NCBI RefSeq assembly: GCF_000017265.1
Contig: NC_011144.1
Location: 62,001 to 126,000, forward strand
DNA length: 64,000 nucleotides
From: Phenylobacterium zucineum HLK1
GTDB taxonomy: Bacteria > Pseudomonadota > Alphaproteobacteria > Caulobacterales > Caulobacteraceae
Direction: 5' to 3'
The first letter of the stretch is position 1. Each line of letters opens with the position of its first letter. Shown here piece after piece: positions 6,654-15,624 of the stretch. Position numbers and translations under genes: made by a program. The notes under the pieces are model-generated. The model was not told the DNA's origin. It made no database searches and saw nothing but the letters and a program-made list of their open reading frames with translations.

Positions 6654-9023
6654 CTACAGGAACAGCTCCGCCGCCGCGTCGACGATGGCGTCCACGTCGA
6701 GGCGGTAGTGGCGGTAGAGGTCGGGCAGGTCGCCGACCTGGCCGAAGCTGTCGAGGCCGAGCGCGCTGACCCGCATGCCGCGCACCCCGCCCAGCCACGA
6801 GAGCGTGGCGGGCGAGCCGTCGACGACGGTGACGAGGCCGGCTCCCGGCGCCAGCCGCGACAGCAGCGCCTCGGCGTGGCTGCGCCGGCGCTCGCCGCGG
6901 GTCCAACGGCCGCGGCGCGCGTCCATCCAGTCGCGGTGCAGCAGGCCCGGGGAGACGACGTTCAGCACGCCCAGCCCCGGCAGGTCGTCGGCCAGCTGCT
7001 CGGCCGCGGCCAGCACCTCGGGCGCGACGGCGCCGCAGAACACGAGGGCCGCCTCGGAGCCTTCCGCCGGCTCGCGCAGCCAGTAGCCGCCCTTCAGCGC
7101 CGGCTCGCGCCAAGCGTCGTCGGACCGTTCCGGCTGCGACAGGCTGCGGGTCGTCAGGCGCAGGTAGACCGAGCCGCCGTCCGGCGCCTGCATGTGCTCG
7201 AACGACCAGCGCATGACCTCGGAGAGCTCGTCCACGAAGGCCGGCTCGAAATAGGTCAGGCCCGGCTGGCCGATGCCGATCAGCGGCGTGTAGATCGACT
7301 GGTGCGCCCCGCCTTCCGGGCCCAGCGTCAGGCCGGACGGCGTCGCCACCAGCATGAAGCGGGCGTCCTGGTAGCAGGCGTAGTTCAGGGCATCGAGGCC
7401 GCGGCTGATGAAGGGATCGTACACGGTCCCGATCGGCAGCAGCCGCTCGCCGAACAGCGGGGCCGTCAGGCCCAGGGCGCCCAGGTTCAGGAACAGGTTG
7501 TGCTCGGCGATGCCGAGCTCGATGTGCTGGCCGGCGCGCCCGCCCGCCCATTTCTGGGGCGAGGGGATCTTGGCGTCGCGGAACACGTCGGCGGTCTCGC
7601 GCCGGCGGAACAGGCCCCGCTGGTTCACGAAGCCGCCGAGGTTCGTCGAGACGGTCACGTCCGGGCTGGTCGTGACGATCCGGTCGGCGATCGGGTGGCC
7701 GCTCTTGGCGAGGTCCAGCAGGATGCGCCCGAAGGCGGCCTGGGTGGACTGCTCGGCGCCGTCCGGGGCGGGGAAGGCCTCGCGCGGCGGGACCGGCACG
7801 GGGGCCGCCCGGGGCCGCCGGTCGGCCTCGGCGGCGAAGGGGACGTCGCGCACGAAGGCCGCCAGCGCCTCGGCCTCCTCGGGCGGCAGGCCGGCGTAGG
7901 GCTCCCATTCGGCCCCCGCGGGAACGCCCATCGCCTCGCGCAGGGCTTCCACCTGGGACGGCGTCATCAGGCCGGCGTGGTTGTCCTTGTGGCCCTGCAG
8001 CGGCAGGCCGAAGCCCTTGACCGTGTAGGCGATGAACAGGGTGGGCGTGTCGTCGCGGGCGGCGGCGTCGAAGGCCTCGGTCAGGGTCTCGATGCAGTGG
8101 CCGCCGAGACCGATCATCAGCTGGTGCAGCGCCTCGTCCGAGAAGCTCTCGAGCAGGGCCGGGACGTGCGACTCGCGGCCGATGTCGCGGGTCAGGCGTG
8201 CGCGCCAGGCCGCGCCGCCCTGGTAGGTGAGCGCCGCGTATTCGGCGTTCGAGCAGGCCTCGATCCAGCTGCGCAGGGCCGCGCCGCCGGGACGGGCGAA
8301 GGCGCGCTCCTGGGCCTTGCCCCACTTCAGCGTCACGACCCGCCAGCCGGCGGTCTCGAAGATGTCGTCGAACCGGTCGAACATCCGGTCGGCGGTCGTC
8401 GCGTCGAGGCTCTGGCGGTTGTAGTCGACGATCCACCAGACGTTGCGGATGTCGTGCTTGTAGGCCTCGATGAGACACTCGTAGATGTTGCCCTCGTCCA
8501 GCTCGGCGTCGCCCAGCGTGGCGACGAAGCGACCCTCGCGCGCCGGATCCAGCAGGCCGTGGCCCTTCAGGTAATCCTGGGCCAGCGAGGCGAAGGCGGT
8601 GATCGCCACGCCCAGGCCGACCGAGCCGGTGGAGAAGTCGACGTCGTCCTTGTCCTTGGTCCGCGAGGGATAGGACTGGGCGCCGCCGAAGCTGCGGAAG
8701 GCCTCCAGCTGCTCGCGGGTCTGCCGGCCCATCAGGTACTGGGCGGCGTGGAAGACCGGGGAGGCGTGCGGCTTCACCGCCACCCGGTCCTCGGGGCGCA
8801 GCGCGTGGAAGTACAGCGCCGTCAGGATGGTGGTCATCGAGGCGCAGGAGGCCTGGTGGCCGCCCACCTTCAGGCCGTCGCGGCTCTCGCGCAGGTGGTT
8901 GGCGTGGTGGATGGTCCAGGTGGCCAGCCAGCGCAGGCGCTCGTCGATGCGCGTCAGGGCGCGGGTCCGGTCTGCGGTCCCGATGTTGTGACCGGCGGCG
9001 GGAACGGCTTGGGCGCGGGGCAT
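6654..9023 (-). CDS. Thiamine-diphosphate E1-type dehydrogenase (transketolase / AceE-like)
   Basis: The 789-residue protein has the layout of single-chain homodimeric E1 enzymes. It carries GLKVGGHQAS near residue 50, FGGAQSYPSRTKD near 112 and STGSVGLGVA near 131. The thiamine-diphosphate motif runs from GDAELDEGN (171) to DYNRQS (200-205), and a transketolase-like pyrimidine domain and C-terminal domain follow. Its length is near that of MdeB, an E1 homologue next to the methionine gamma-lyase gene of Pseudomonas putida and proposed to act on 2-oxobutyrate. Here it converges on a gene whose product should release 2-oxobutyrate, so a 2-oxoacid, perhaps 2-oxobutyrate, is the likely substrate. 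The start at 9023 is preferred to 9068 on content; neither has a strong ribosome site. Confidence 0.75.
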   Translation of the reverse strand: MPRAQAVPAAGHNIGTADRTRALTRIDERLRWLATWTIHHANHLRESRDGLKVGGHQASCASMTTILTALYFHALRPEDRVAVKPHASPVFHAAQYLMGRQTREQLEAFRSFGGAQSYPSRTKDKDDVDFSTGSVGLGVAITAFASLAQDYLKGHGLLDPAREGRFVATLGDAELDEGNIYECLIEAYKHDIRNVWWIVDYNRQSLDATTADRMFDRFDDIFETAGWRVVTLKWGKAQERAFARPGGAALRSWIEACSNAEYAALTYQGGAAWRARLTRDIGRESHVPALLESFSDEALHQLMIGLGGHCIETLTEAFDAAARDDTPTLFIAYTVKGFGLPLQGHKDNHAGLMTPSQVEALREAMGVPAGAEWEPYAGLPPEEAEALAAFVRDVPFAAEADRRPRAAPVPVPPREAFPAPDGAEQSTQAAFGRILLDLAKSGHPIADRIVTTSPDVTVSTNLGGFVNQRGLFRRRETADVFRDAKIPSPQKWAGGRAGQHIELGIAEHNLFLNLGALGLTAPLFGERLLPIGTVYDPFISRGLDALNYACYQDARFMLVATPSGLTLGPEGGAHQSIYTPLIGIGQPGLTYFEPAFVDELSEVMRWSFEHMQAPDGGSVYLRLTTRSLSQPERSDDAWREPALKGGYWLREPAEGSEAALVFCGAVAPEVLAAAEQLADDLPGLGVLNVVSPGLLHRDWMDARRGRWTRGERRRSHAEALLSRLAPGAGLVTVVDGSPATLSWLGGVRGMRVSALGLDSFGQVGDLPDLYRHYRLDVDAIVDAAAELFL

Positions 9024-9236
9024 GGAATGTTCCGGCGTCAGGGGTGAGGGGGACGAACGTGCGCCCATGGCGGCGCTTCGGGAACGTCGAACCCCCTCCT
9101 AGCAGGTTTCCGGGGCAGGCGGCAGTCGCAAGGATCGCCGCCGTGGGGATCGAAAGTGCGGTACGCCGCCGATTGACGGTCCCGCGGCCCTGAGGTTGGC
9201 TTGCGGCAAGGCGCCCGAGAGCGCGGGAGGATGCGG

Positions 9237-10745
9237 ATGGTCGGCAAGCCGGCGGCGGGCGAACGCCTGCCCATGAAGACCAAGCTCGCCTTCGGGCTGG
9301 GCGGCGCGGCGGAGATGGTCGCGCTCTATTCGGTCTCCAGCTTCGCCATCCTCTTCTACAACCAGGTCCTGGGCGTGCCGGCCCATCTGGCGGGCCTGGC
9401 CATCTCGGCCAGCCTCGTGCTGGACGCGGTCTCGGACCCGATCGTGGGCTCGATCTCGGACCGGACGCGGTCGCGCTGGGGCCGGCGGCACCCCTACCTG
9501 TTCGCCGCCTGCATCCCGGTGGGGCTGTCGGTGTGGGCGATCTTCGCGCCGCCCGCCGGGCTGGGCCAGACGGGCCTGCTGATCTGGCTGGCGGCCGCGG
9601 TGATCCTGATGCGGCAGGCGATGACGTTCTTCTACGTGCCGCACCTGGCGCTCGGGGGCGAACTGTCGCCCCACTACACCGAGCGCTCCAAGGTCATGGC
9701 TTACTACAGCTTCTTCAACTGGGCCGGCGGGTCGCTGACCGTGATCGTGGCGCTGCGGGTGTTCTTCCCGACCACGCCCGAGTTCCCGCGCGGGCTCCTG
9801 AACCCCGAGCCCTGGGGCGCCTACGCCCTGACGATCGGCCTCGTCACCGGCGGCGTGCTGCTGATCTCGGCCTGGTTCACCAAGGACCGCATCCCCCACC
9901 TGCCGAAGGCCCAGCCGGGGCAGCCGGCGTTCAGCGTCGGCGGCTTCCTCAGCGACATCCGCAAGGCGCTGGCCAACATCAACTACGTCTGGCTGCTGGT
10001 GGCCTACTTCTTCGTGGCCCTGATGATCGGCCTGCGCGAGGGCCTCAGGCTCTACGTCGCCACCTACTACTGGGATCTCTCCAGCGAGGAGCTGTCCTGG
10101 TTCGTGCTGGGCAGCTTCGTCGGCTACCTGACCGCCTTCCTGTTCGCGCCCCTGCTGCACGGGCGCATCGACAAGAAGCGCACCATCATCATCGCCGCCC
10201 TGATCTACGCCCTCGTGCCGCCGATCCCGATCATCCTGGGCATGATGGGCGTGCTGCACCCGGGTCAGGCCGGTCTCGTGCCGCTGCTGATCGCCTTCGC
10301 GGCGGTGCAGTACGGCGCCATCAGCGTGCTGCAGATCAGCGTCATGTCGGCCCTGGCCGACGTCGCGGACGAGAACGAGCTGCGGTTCGGCCTCCGCCAG
10401 GAGGGAATCCTCTATTCGACCCGCACCATGGCCGGGAAGATCGACATGGCCGTGGGCACCGCCGTCGCCGGCTGGGTGATCACCCTGATCAACTTCCCGA
10501 TCGGGGCGAAGACCATCGCGGACGTGCCGTCGGACGTCCTCTTCAACCTGGCCCTGTGGGACAGCGTCATGGCCGCCGTGCCCGGCGTGATCGCGGCGTT
10601 CTTCTACTCGCTCTACAGGATCGACCGGCGGACCTACGAGGCCACCAAGGCGGCGCTGGAGGAGCGCCGGGCGCGCCAGCGGGCCGAGGCGGAGGGCCAG
10701 GGCTCAGGCGTGATCCCGGGCGCGGCCCCGGCGCCGGCGGAGTAG
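9237..10745 (+). CDS. GPH-family sugar:cation symporter (MFS)
   Basis: The 502-residue inner-membrane protein has about 12 hydrophobic segments. It carries the GPH (MelB-like) loop SDRTRSRWGRRHPYL near residue 70 and the DEN motif ADVADENELR before TM10. Such proteins import glycosides or oligosaccharides with Na+ or H+. GGAGG at 9226-9230 sits 6 bases from the ATG at 9237 and abuts the ATG at 9231, which decides the start. No glycoside hydrolase is adjacent, so the substrate is unknown. The last 42 bp overlap the convergent VanZ gene. Confidence 0.85.
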   Translation: MVGKPAAGERLPMKTKLAFGLGGAAEMVALYSVSSFAILFYNQVLGVPAHLAGLAISASLVLDAVSDPIVGSISDRTRSRWGRRHPYLFAACIPVGLSVWAIFAPPAGLGQTGLLIWLAAAVILMRQAMTFFYVPHLALGGELSPHYTERSKVMAYYSFFNWAGGSLTVIVALRVFFPTTPEFPRGLLNPEPWGAYALTIGLVTGGVLLISAWFTKDRIPHLPKAQPGQPAFSVGGFLSDIRKALANINYVWLLVAYFFVALMIGLREGLRLYVATYYWDLSSEELSWFVLGSFVGYLTAFLFAPLLHGRIDKKRTIIIAALIYALVPPIPIILGMMGVLHPGQAGLVPLLIAFAAVQYGAISVLQISVMSALADVADENELRFGLRQEGILYSTRTMAGKIDMAVGTAVAGWVITLINFPIGAKTIADVPSDVLFNLALWDSVMAAVPGVIAAFFYSLYRIDRRTYEATKAALEERRARQRAEAEGQGSGVIPGAAPAPAE

Positions 10746-11081
10746 CGTCGCCGCCGCAACCACCGCGGCGACCCCGACCGCGTCGGCCAGGAAGTCGAGG
10801 GGATCGCCCTGCCGGCCCGCGCCCATTCCCGCCTGCAGCGCCTCGATGGCTGCGCCCAGGACCAGGGCGAAGGCCGAGACGGCGAGCAGCCGGCGGGGCC
10901 AGAACGCCAGGCCCAGGAGGACCAGGCCGGCCCAGGTGAGCGCGTGCTCGGCCTTGTCCCAGACGTCGAGCGCGACGTCAGGCAGGGCGTCGGTGGGCGC
11001 CAGGCAGATGTACAGCACCACCGCCGTGGCCGCGGCATAGGCGGCGAGGCGGACGGCGAGGGGCAGGCGGTCGGGGCGCAT
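10704..11081 (-). CDS. VanZ-like family membrane protein
   Basis: The 125-residue protein has four predicted membrane segments and the family pattern of conserved D and E residues: a DKAEHALTWAGL segment, then EALQAGMGAGRQGDPLDFLADAVG. VanZ-like proteins are small membrane proteins linked in a few cases to teicoplanin resistance, with no general biochemical role established. The 3' end overlaps the convergent transporter gene by 42 bp, so the last 13 codons are read on both strands. It diverges from the HAD operon. Confidence 0.78.
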   Translation of the reverse strand: MRPDRLPLAVRLAAYAAATAVVLYICLAPTDALPDVALDVWDKAEHALTWAGLVLLGLAFWPRRLLAVSAFALVLGAAIEALQAGMGAGRQGDPLDFLADAVGVAAVVAAATLLRRRRGRARDHA

Positions 11082-11151
11082 CGGCCCTTAGTTGCACGGC
11101 CGGCGCAGCCTCTCTAGACCGCTGGTGACGATCAGGAAGGCGGAGCGGCGG

Positions 11152-11811
11152 ATGAGCATCGAGGCGGTGATCTGGGATTTCGGCGGGGTGTTCACCTCCT
11201 CGCCCTTCGAGGCCTTCAACCGCTACGAGGCCGAGAAGGGGCTGCCGCGGGACTTCATCCGGCGGGTGAACGCCACCAACCCCGACCACAACGCCTGGGC
11301 GCTGTTCGAGCGCAACGAGATCGACGCCTTCCGCTTCGACGAGCTGTTCCTGGCTGAGTCCACGACCCTGGGCCATCCGGTCCCCGGCCGCGAGGTGCTG
11401 CCGCTGCTGTCGGGCCAGCTGCGCCCGCGGATGGTGGCGGCGCTCAAGGCGTGCAAGGCGCAGTTCAAGGTGGGCTGCATCACCAACAACGTCGTCTCCG
11501 AGCACAGCCCCGGCCAGGACGAGGGCCAGCGGATGGCCGGCGCCATGGCCCAGGTGATGCCGCTGTTCGACGCCATCATCGAGAGCAGCAAGGCCGGCGT
11601 GCGCAAGCCCGACCCGCGGATCTACCTGATGATGTGCGACCTGCTGGACGTGCGGCCCGAGGCCTGCGTCTACCTCGACGACCTGGGTATCAACTGCAAG
11701 CCGGCCGCGGGCCTGGGCATGCAGGCCATCAAGGTGACCACCGAGGCCCAGGCGCTGGCCGACCTGTCGGCCATCGTCGGCCTCGACTTCCCCGAGGAGG
11801 AGCCGGCATGA
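11152..11811 (+). CDS. HAD-superfamily hydrolase (ACAD10/epoxide-hydrolase N-terminal type)
   Basis: The 219-residue protein opens with the motif DFGGVF, in which the first Asp is the nucleophile and the usual second Asp is replaced by Gly. It has motif II ITNN, motif III Lys in KAGVRKPD, and motif IV YLDDLG. This set is typical of HAD-IA proteins of the DFGGV type, whose substrates are poorly known. The start at 11152 follows an AGGAAGGCGGAG tract. It overlaps the next gene by 4 bp (ATGA), so it shares an operon with the pterin dehydratase and the SDR. Confidence 0.82.
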   Translation: MSIEAVIWDFGGVFTSSPFEAFNRYEAEKGLPRDFIRRVNATNPDHNAWALFERNEIDAFRFDELFLAESTTLGHPVPGREVLPLLSGQLRPRMVAALKACKAQFKVGCITNNVVSEHSPGQDEGQRMAGAMAQVMPLFDAIIESSKAGVRKPDPRIYLMMCDLLDVRPEACVYLDDLGINCKPAAGLGMQAIKVTTEAQALADLSAIVGLDFPEEEPA

Positions 11812-12101
11812 GCCGCCCCAAGAAGATCGGCGCCGAGGCGGCGCTGGCGCGCCTGCCGACCTGGGCCAAGGCCGAGGGCGGGCGCGATGCGATCTGCAAG
11901 ACCTTCCGCTTCAAGGACTTCAACGCGGCCTTCGGCTTCATGACCCGGGTGGCGATCCGGGCCGACCAGCTCGACCACCATCCGGAGTGGTTCAACGTCT
12001 ACAACCGGGTCGAGGTGACCCTAGCCACCCACGACGCCGACGGCGTCACCGAGCTGGACATGACCCTGGCGGGGTTCATGGACGAGATTTCGGGGAACTA
12101 G
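11808..12101 (+). CDS. Pterin-4-alpha-carbinolamine dehydratase-like protein
   Basis: The 97-residue protein carries the PCD signature [18 protein letters not shown], where the paired His form the active site, followed by [17 protein letters not shown] dehydrates 4a-hydroxytetrahydropterin after aromatic amino-acid hydroxylation, and related proteins act in molybdopterin or transcription contexts. No phenylalanine hydroxylase is nearby; the partners in the operon are a HAD hydrolase and an SDR. The start codon lies inside the stop of the HAD gene. Confidence 0.87.
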   Translation: MSRPKKIGAEAALARLPTWAKAEGGRDAICKTFRFKDFNAAFGFMTRVAIRADQLDHHPEWFNVYNRVEVTLATHDADGVTELDMTLAGFMDEISGN

Positions 12102-12114
12102 GAGGAAACAGACG

Positions 12115-12891
12115 ATGGCCCGACGGGTCGCGGGCAAGAAGGCGTTCATCACCGGGGCGGCGCAGGGACTGGGGGCGGCGTTCGCGCGCAAGCTGGCGTC
12201 CGAAGGCGCCAAGGTGAGCCTGGCCGACATCAACGTGGCGGGAGCGGCGGCGGTCGCCGCCGAGATCAACGCCGCGCAGGGCGAGGGGACGGCGTTCGCC
12301 TTCCCGCTCGACGTGACCAAGGAGGAGCAGTGGATCTTCGCCCTCGAGGAGGCCGACGCGGCCATGGGCGGGATCTCGGTGCTGGTGAACAACGCCGGCA
12401 TCAGCCGCGGCGGCAATATCGAGGAGCTCAGCTTCGAGGACTGGAAGCTGGTGATGGGCGTCAACGTCGACTCGGTCTTCCTCGGCACCAAGCACGCGCT
12501 GAAGTATCTGCGCCAGAACCAGCCCGGCTCGATCGTCAACATCAGCTCGATCGCGGGTCTGATCGCGGCCCACAACACCCCCGTCTACAACGCCTCGAAG
12601 GCGGCGGTCTGGCTGCTGTCGAAGGGGATCGCGCTGCACTGCGCCAAGCAGGGGCTGGACGTCCGCTCGAACTCGATCCACCCGACCTTCATCGACACCC
12701 CGATCCTCGATCCGCTGCGCCAGCGGTTCGGCAAGGAGGAGGCCGAGGCCAAGCTGGCCCGCCAGGTGCCGCTGGGCCGCATCGGCGAGCCGGACGACAT
12801 CGCCAACGCCGTGCTCTACCTGGCCTCGGACGAGAGCCGGTTCATGACGGCGGCAGAACTCAAGCTGGACGGCGGCATCTCGGCGATGTGA
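12115..12891 (+). CDS. Short-chain dehydrogenase/reductase
   Basis: A classical 258-residue SDR. The NAD(P) motif TGAAQGLG is at residues 14-21, followed by NNAG, the catalytic Ser in NISSIAG, and YNASK with the catalytic Tyr and Lys. An acidic residue after beta2 (LADIN) favours NAD over NADP. TAGGAGGAAA lies ahead of the ATG, giving a strong ribosome site. It is the last gene of the HAD-PCD-SDR operon. The sequence resembles 3-hydroxyacyl or hydroxysteroid dehydrogenases, but the substrate cannot be set. Confidence 0.88.
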   Translation: MARRVAGKKAFITGAAQGLGAAFARKLASEGAKVSLADINVAGAAAVAAEINAAQGEGTAFAFPLDVTKEEQWIFALEEADAAMGGISVLVNNAGISRGGNIEELSFEDWKLVMGVNVDSVFLGTKHALKYLRQNQPGSIVNISSIAGLIAAHNTPVYNASKAAVWLLSKGIALHCAKQGLDVRSNSIHPTFIDTPILDPLRQRFGKEEAEAKLARQVPLGRIGEPDDIANAVLYLASDESRFMTAAELKLDGGISAM

Positions 12892-12906
12892 GGCCGCTGC
12901 TGGGCG

Positions 12907-13320
12907 TCAGTTCACCAGCACGGCGCCCAGCAGCACCTTGGCGCCGGCGCGGCCCAGCACCTGGTCCGTCTGCTGCTGCAGGGCGCGGGCGATGAAGTCG
13001 ACATTGGGCGGATGGCCGGCCGGCAGGCCCGCGGCGTAGGTCCGGACCGTGGCGGCGAAGGCTGACCGCAGGCGGGGCATCGAGGCCTCGGCGCGTTCCC
13101 TCAAGGACGCGTCCGGTATGTCGAGTCCGCACTCCACCGACAGCGACCCGCGGCGGCCGTCCGGCCGCACGGTCGTGCCGAGCAGGGTCTGGATCGGGAC
13201 GTAGGGCGAGCGGGTGGCCGGCTCGTCCTTCTTCTTGCCGGCCGCGCGGGCGGCGCCGGGCAGCAGGGCGGTCCCCACGGGGATCAGCGCGATCAGGCCT
13301 GCGAGGCGGCGGCGGTCCAT
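12907..13320 (-). CDS. Conserved secreted protein with Tat-like signal, function unknown
   Basis: The 137-residue protein begins MDRRRLAGLIALIPVGTALL and has a likely cleavage after GAARA, so it is probably exported. The mature part (PYVPIQTLLGTTVRPDGRRG, then a basic-amphipathic helix and a C-terminal KVLLGAVLVN) is weakly reminiscent of FliL-type domains, but I do not assign it. It diverges from pseB, a flagellin-glycosylation-type gene, leaving open a flagellar connection. No strong ribosome site is visible. Confidence 0.65.
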   Translation of the reverse strand: MDRRRLAGLIALIPVGTALLPGAARAAGKKKDEPATRSPYVPIQTLLGTTVRPDGRRGSLSVECGLDIPDASLRERAEASMPRLRSAFAATVRTYAAGLPAGHPPNVDFIARALQQQTDQVLGRAGAKVLLGAVLVN

Positions 13321-13349
13321 GGGGCGATGATGGCCCCGCGCATGGTTAG

Positions 13350-14465
<1,116 letters not shown>

Positions 14466-14466
14466 G

Positions 14467-15624
14467 GTGGCGGTGCTTCCCTACGGCCGGCAGACGATCG
14501 AGGACGACGACATCGCCGCCGTCGCCGAGGCCCTGCGCGGCGACTTCCTGACCACCGGCCCGACCGTCGAGGCGTTCGAGCGGGCGTTCGCCGAGGTGGT
14601 GGGGGCAAGGCACGCCGTCGCCTGCGCCAACGGCACGGCGGCGCTGCACCTGGCCATGCTGGCGCTGGACGTTCGCCCCGGCGAGGCGGTGATCGCGCCT
14701 GCCATCACCTTCCTGGCGACGGCCAATTGCGCCCGGTATGTCGGCGCCGAGGTGGTGTTCGCCGACGTCGATCCCGACACCGGCCTGATGACGCCGCAGA
14801 CCCTGGCCGAGGCGCTGGGCCGGCTGGACGGGCGCCGGCTGCGGGCCGTCCTGCCCGTCCACCTGCGCGGCGACGCGGCCGAGCTGCCGGCCCTGGCGGA
14901 CCTGGCCCGCAGCGCCGGCGCGGTGCTCGTCGAAGACGCGCCGCACGCCCTCGGAACGACGATGCGCTTCAGCGATAGGGCGGAACGGGTCGGCGATGTG
15001 CGCCACTCCGCCATGGCGACGTTCTCGTTCCACCCGGTGAAGACCATCGCCACCGGCGAGGGCGGCATGGTCACGACGAACGATCCCGAGCTCGCCACGC
15101 GCCTGCGGACCTTCCGCAGCCACGGCATGGTCCGGCCCGAGGGCTGCGAGCCCTGGTGGTACGAGATGCCCGAGCTGGGCTTCAACTACCGCCTGCCCGA
15201 CGTGCTGTGCGCCCTGGGCCTCTCGCAGCTGAAGAAGCTGCCCAGGTTCGCGGCGCGGCGACGGGCCCTGGCCGGCCTCTACGCCGAGGCGCTCGCGCCG
15301 CTAGCGCCGGTGGTGCGTCCCGCGGCCCGCCCCGCCTGGAGCGATCCGGTGCTGCACCTGATGACCGTGCTGATCGATTTCGAGGCGGCCGGCCGCACGC
15401 GCCTTGAGGTCGTGGAGGCCCTGAAGGCGCGCGGGATCGGCAGCCAGGTGCACTACATCCCGGTCCACCGCCAGCCGTACTACCGGGACCGGTACGGCGC
15501 CCTGGAGCTGCCCGGGGCCGAGGCCTGGTACGCGCGCTGCCTGTCCCTGCCGCTCTATCCGGGGATGGCGGATGGCGACGTGGCGAAGGTGGCGGGCGCG
15601 CTCGAGGAGGCGCTGGGCCTCTAG
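14467..15624 (+). CDS. pseC: UDP-4-amino-4,6-dideoxy-N-acetyl-altrosamine transaminase, FlmB/PseC type
   Basis: This 385-residue DegT/DnrJ/EryC1-type PLP aminotransferase starts at GTG one base after the pseB stop (a second GTG lies 6 bases on). The PLP lysine is in FHPVKTIATGEGGM (Lys192), preceded by the EDAPHALG segment. It transfers an amino group to the 4-keto sugar made by PseB. The rest of the pathway (pseH, G, I, F) is not in the window. Its 3' end overlaps the convergent 571-residue gene by 4 bp. Confidence 0.92.
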   Translation: MAVLPYGRQTIEDDDIAAVAEALRGDFLTTGPTVEAFERAFAEVVGARHAVACANGTAALHLAMLALDVRPGEAVIAPAITFLATANCARYVGAEVVFADVDPDTGLMTPQTLAEALGRLDGRRLRAVLPVHLRGDAAELPALADLARSAGAVLVEDAPHALGTTMRFSDRAERVGDVRHSAMATFSFHPVKTIATGEGGMVTTNDPELATRLRTFRSHGMVRPEGCEPWWYEMPELGFNYRLPDVLCALGLSQLKKLPRFAARRRALAGLYAEALAPLAPVVRPAARPAWSDPVLHLMTVLIDFEAAGRTRLEVVEALKARGIGSQVHYIPVHRQPYYRDRYGALELPGAEAWYARCLSLPLYPGMADGDVAKVAGALEEALGL

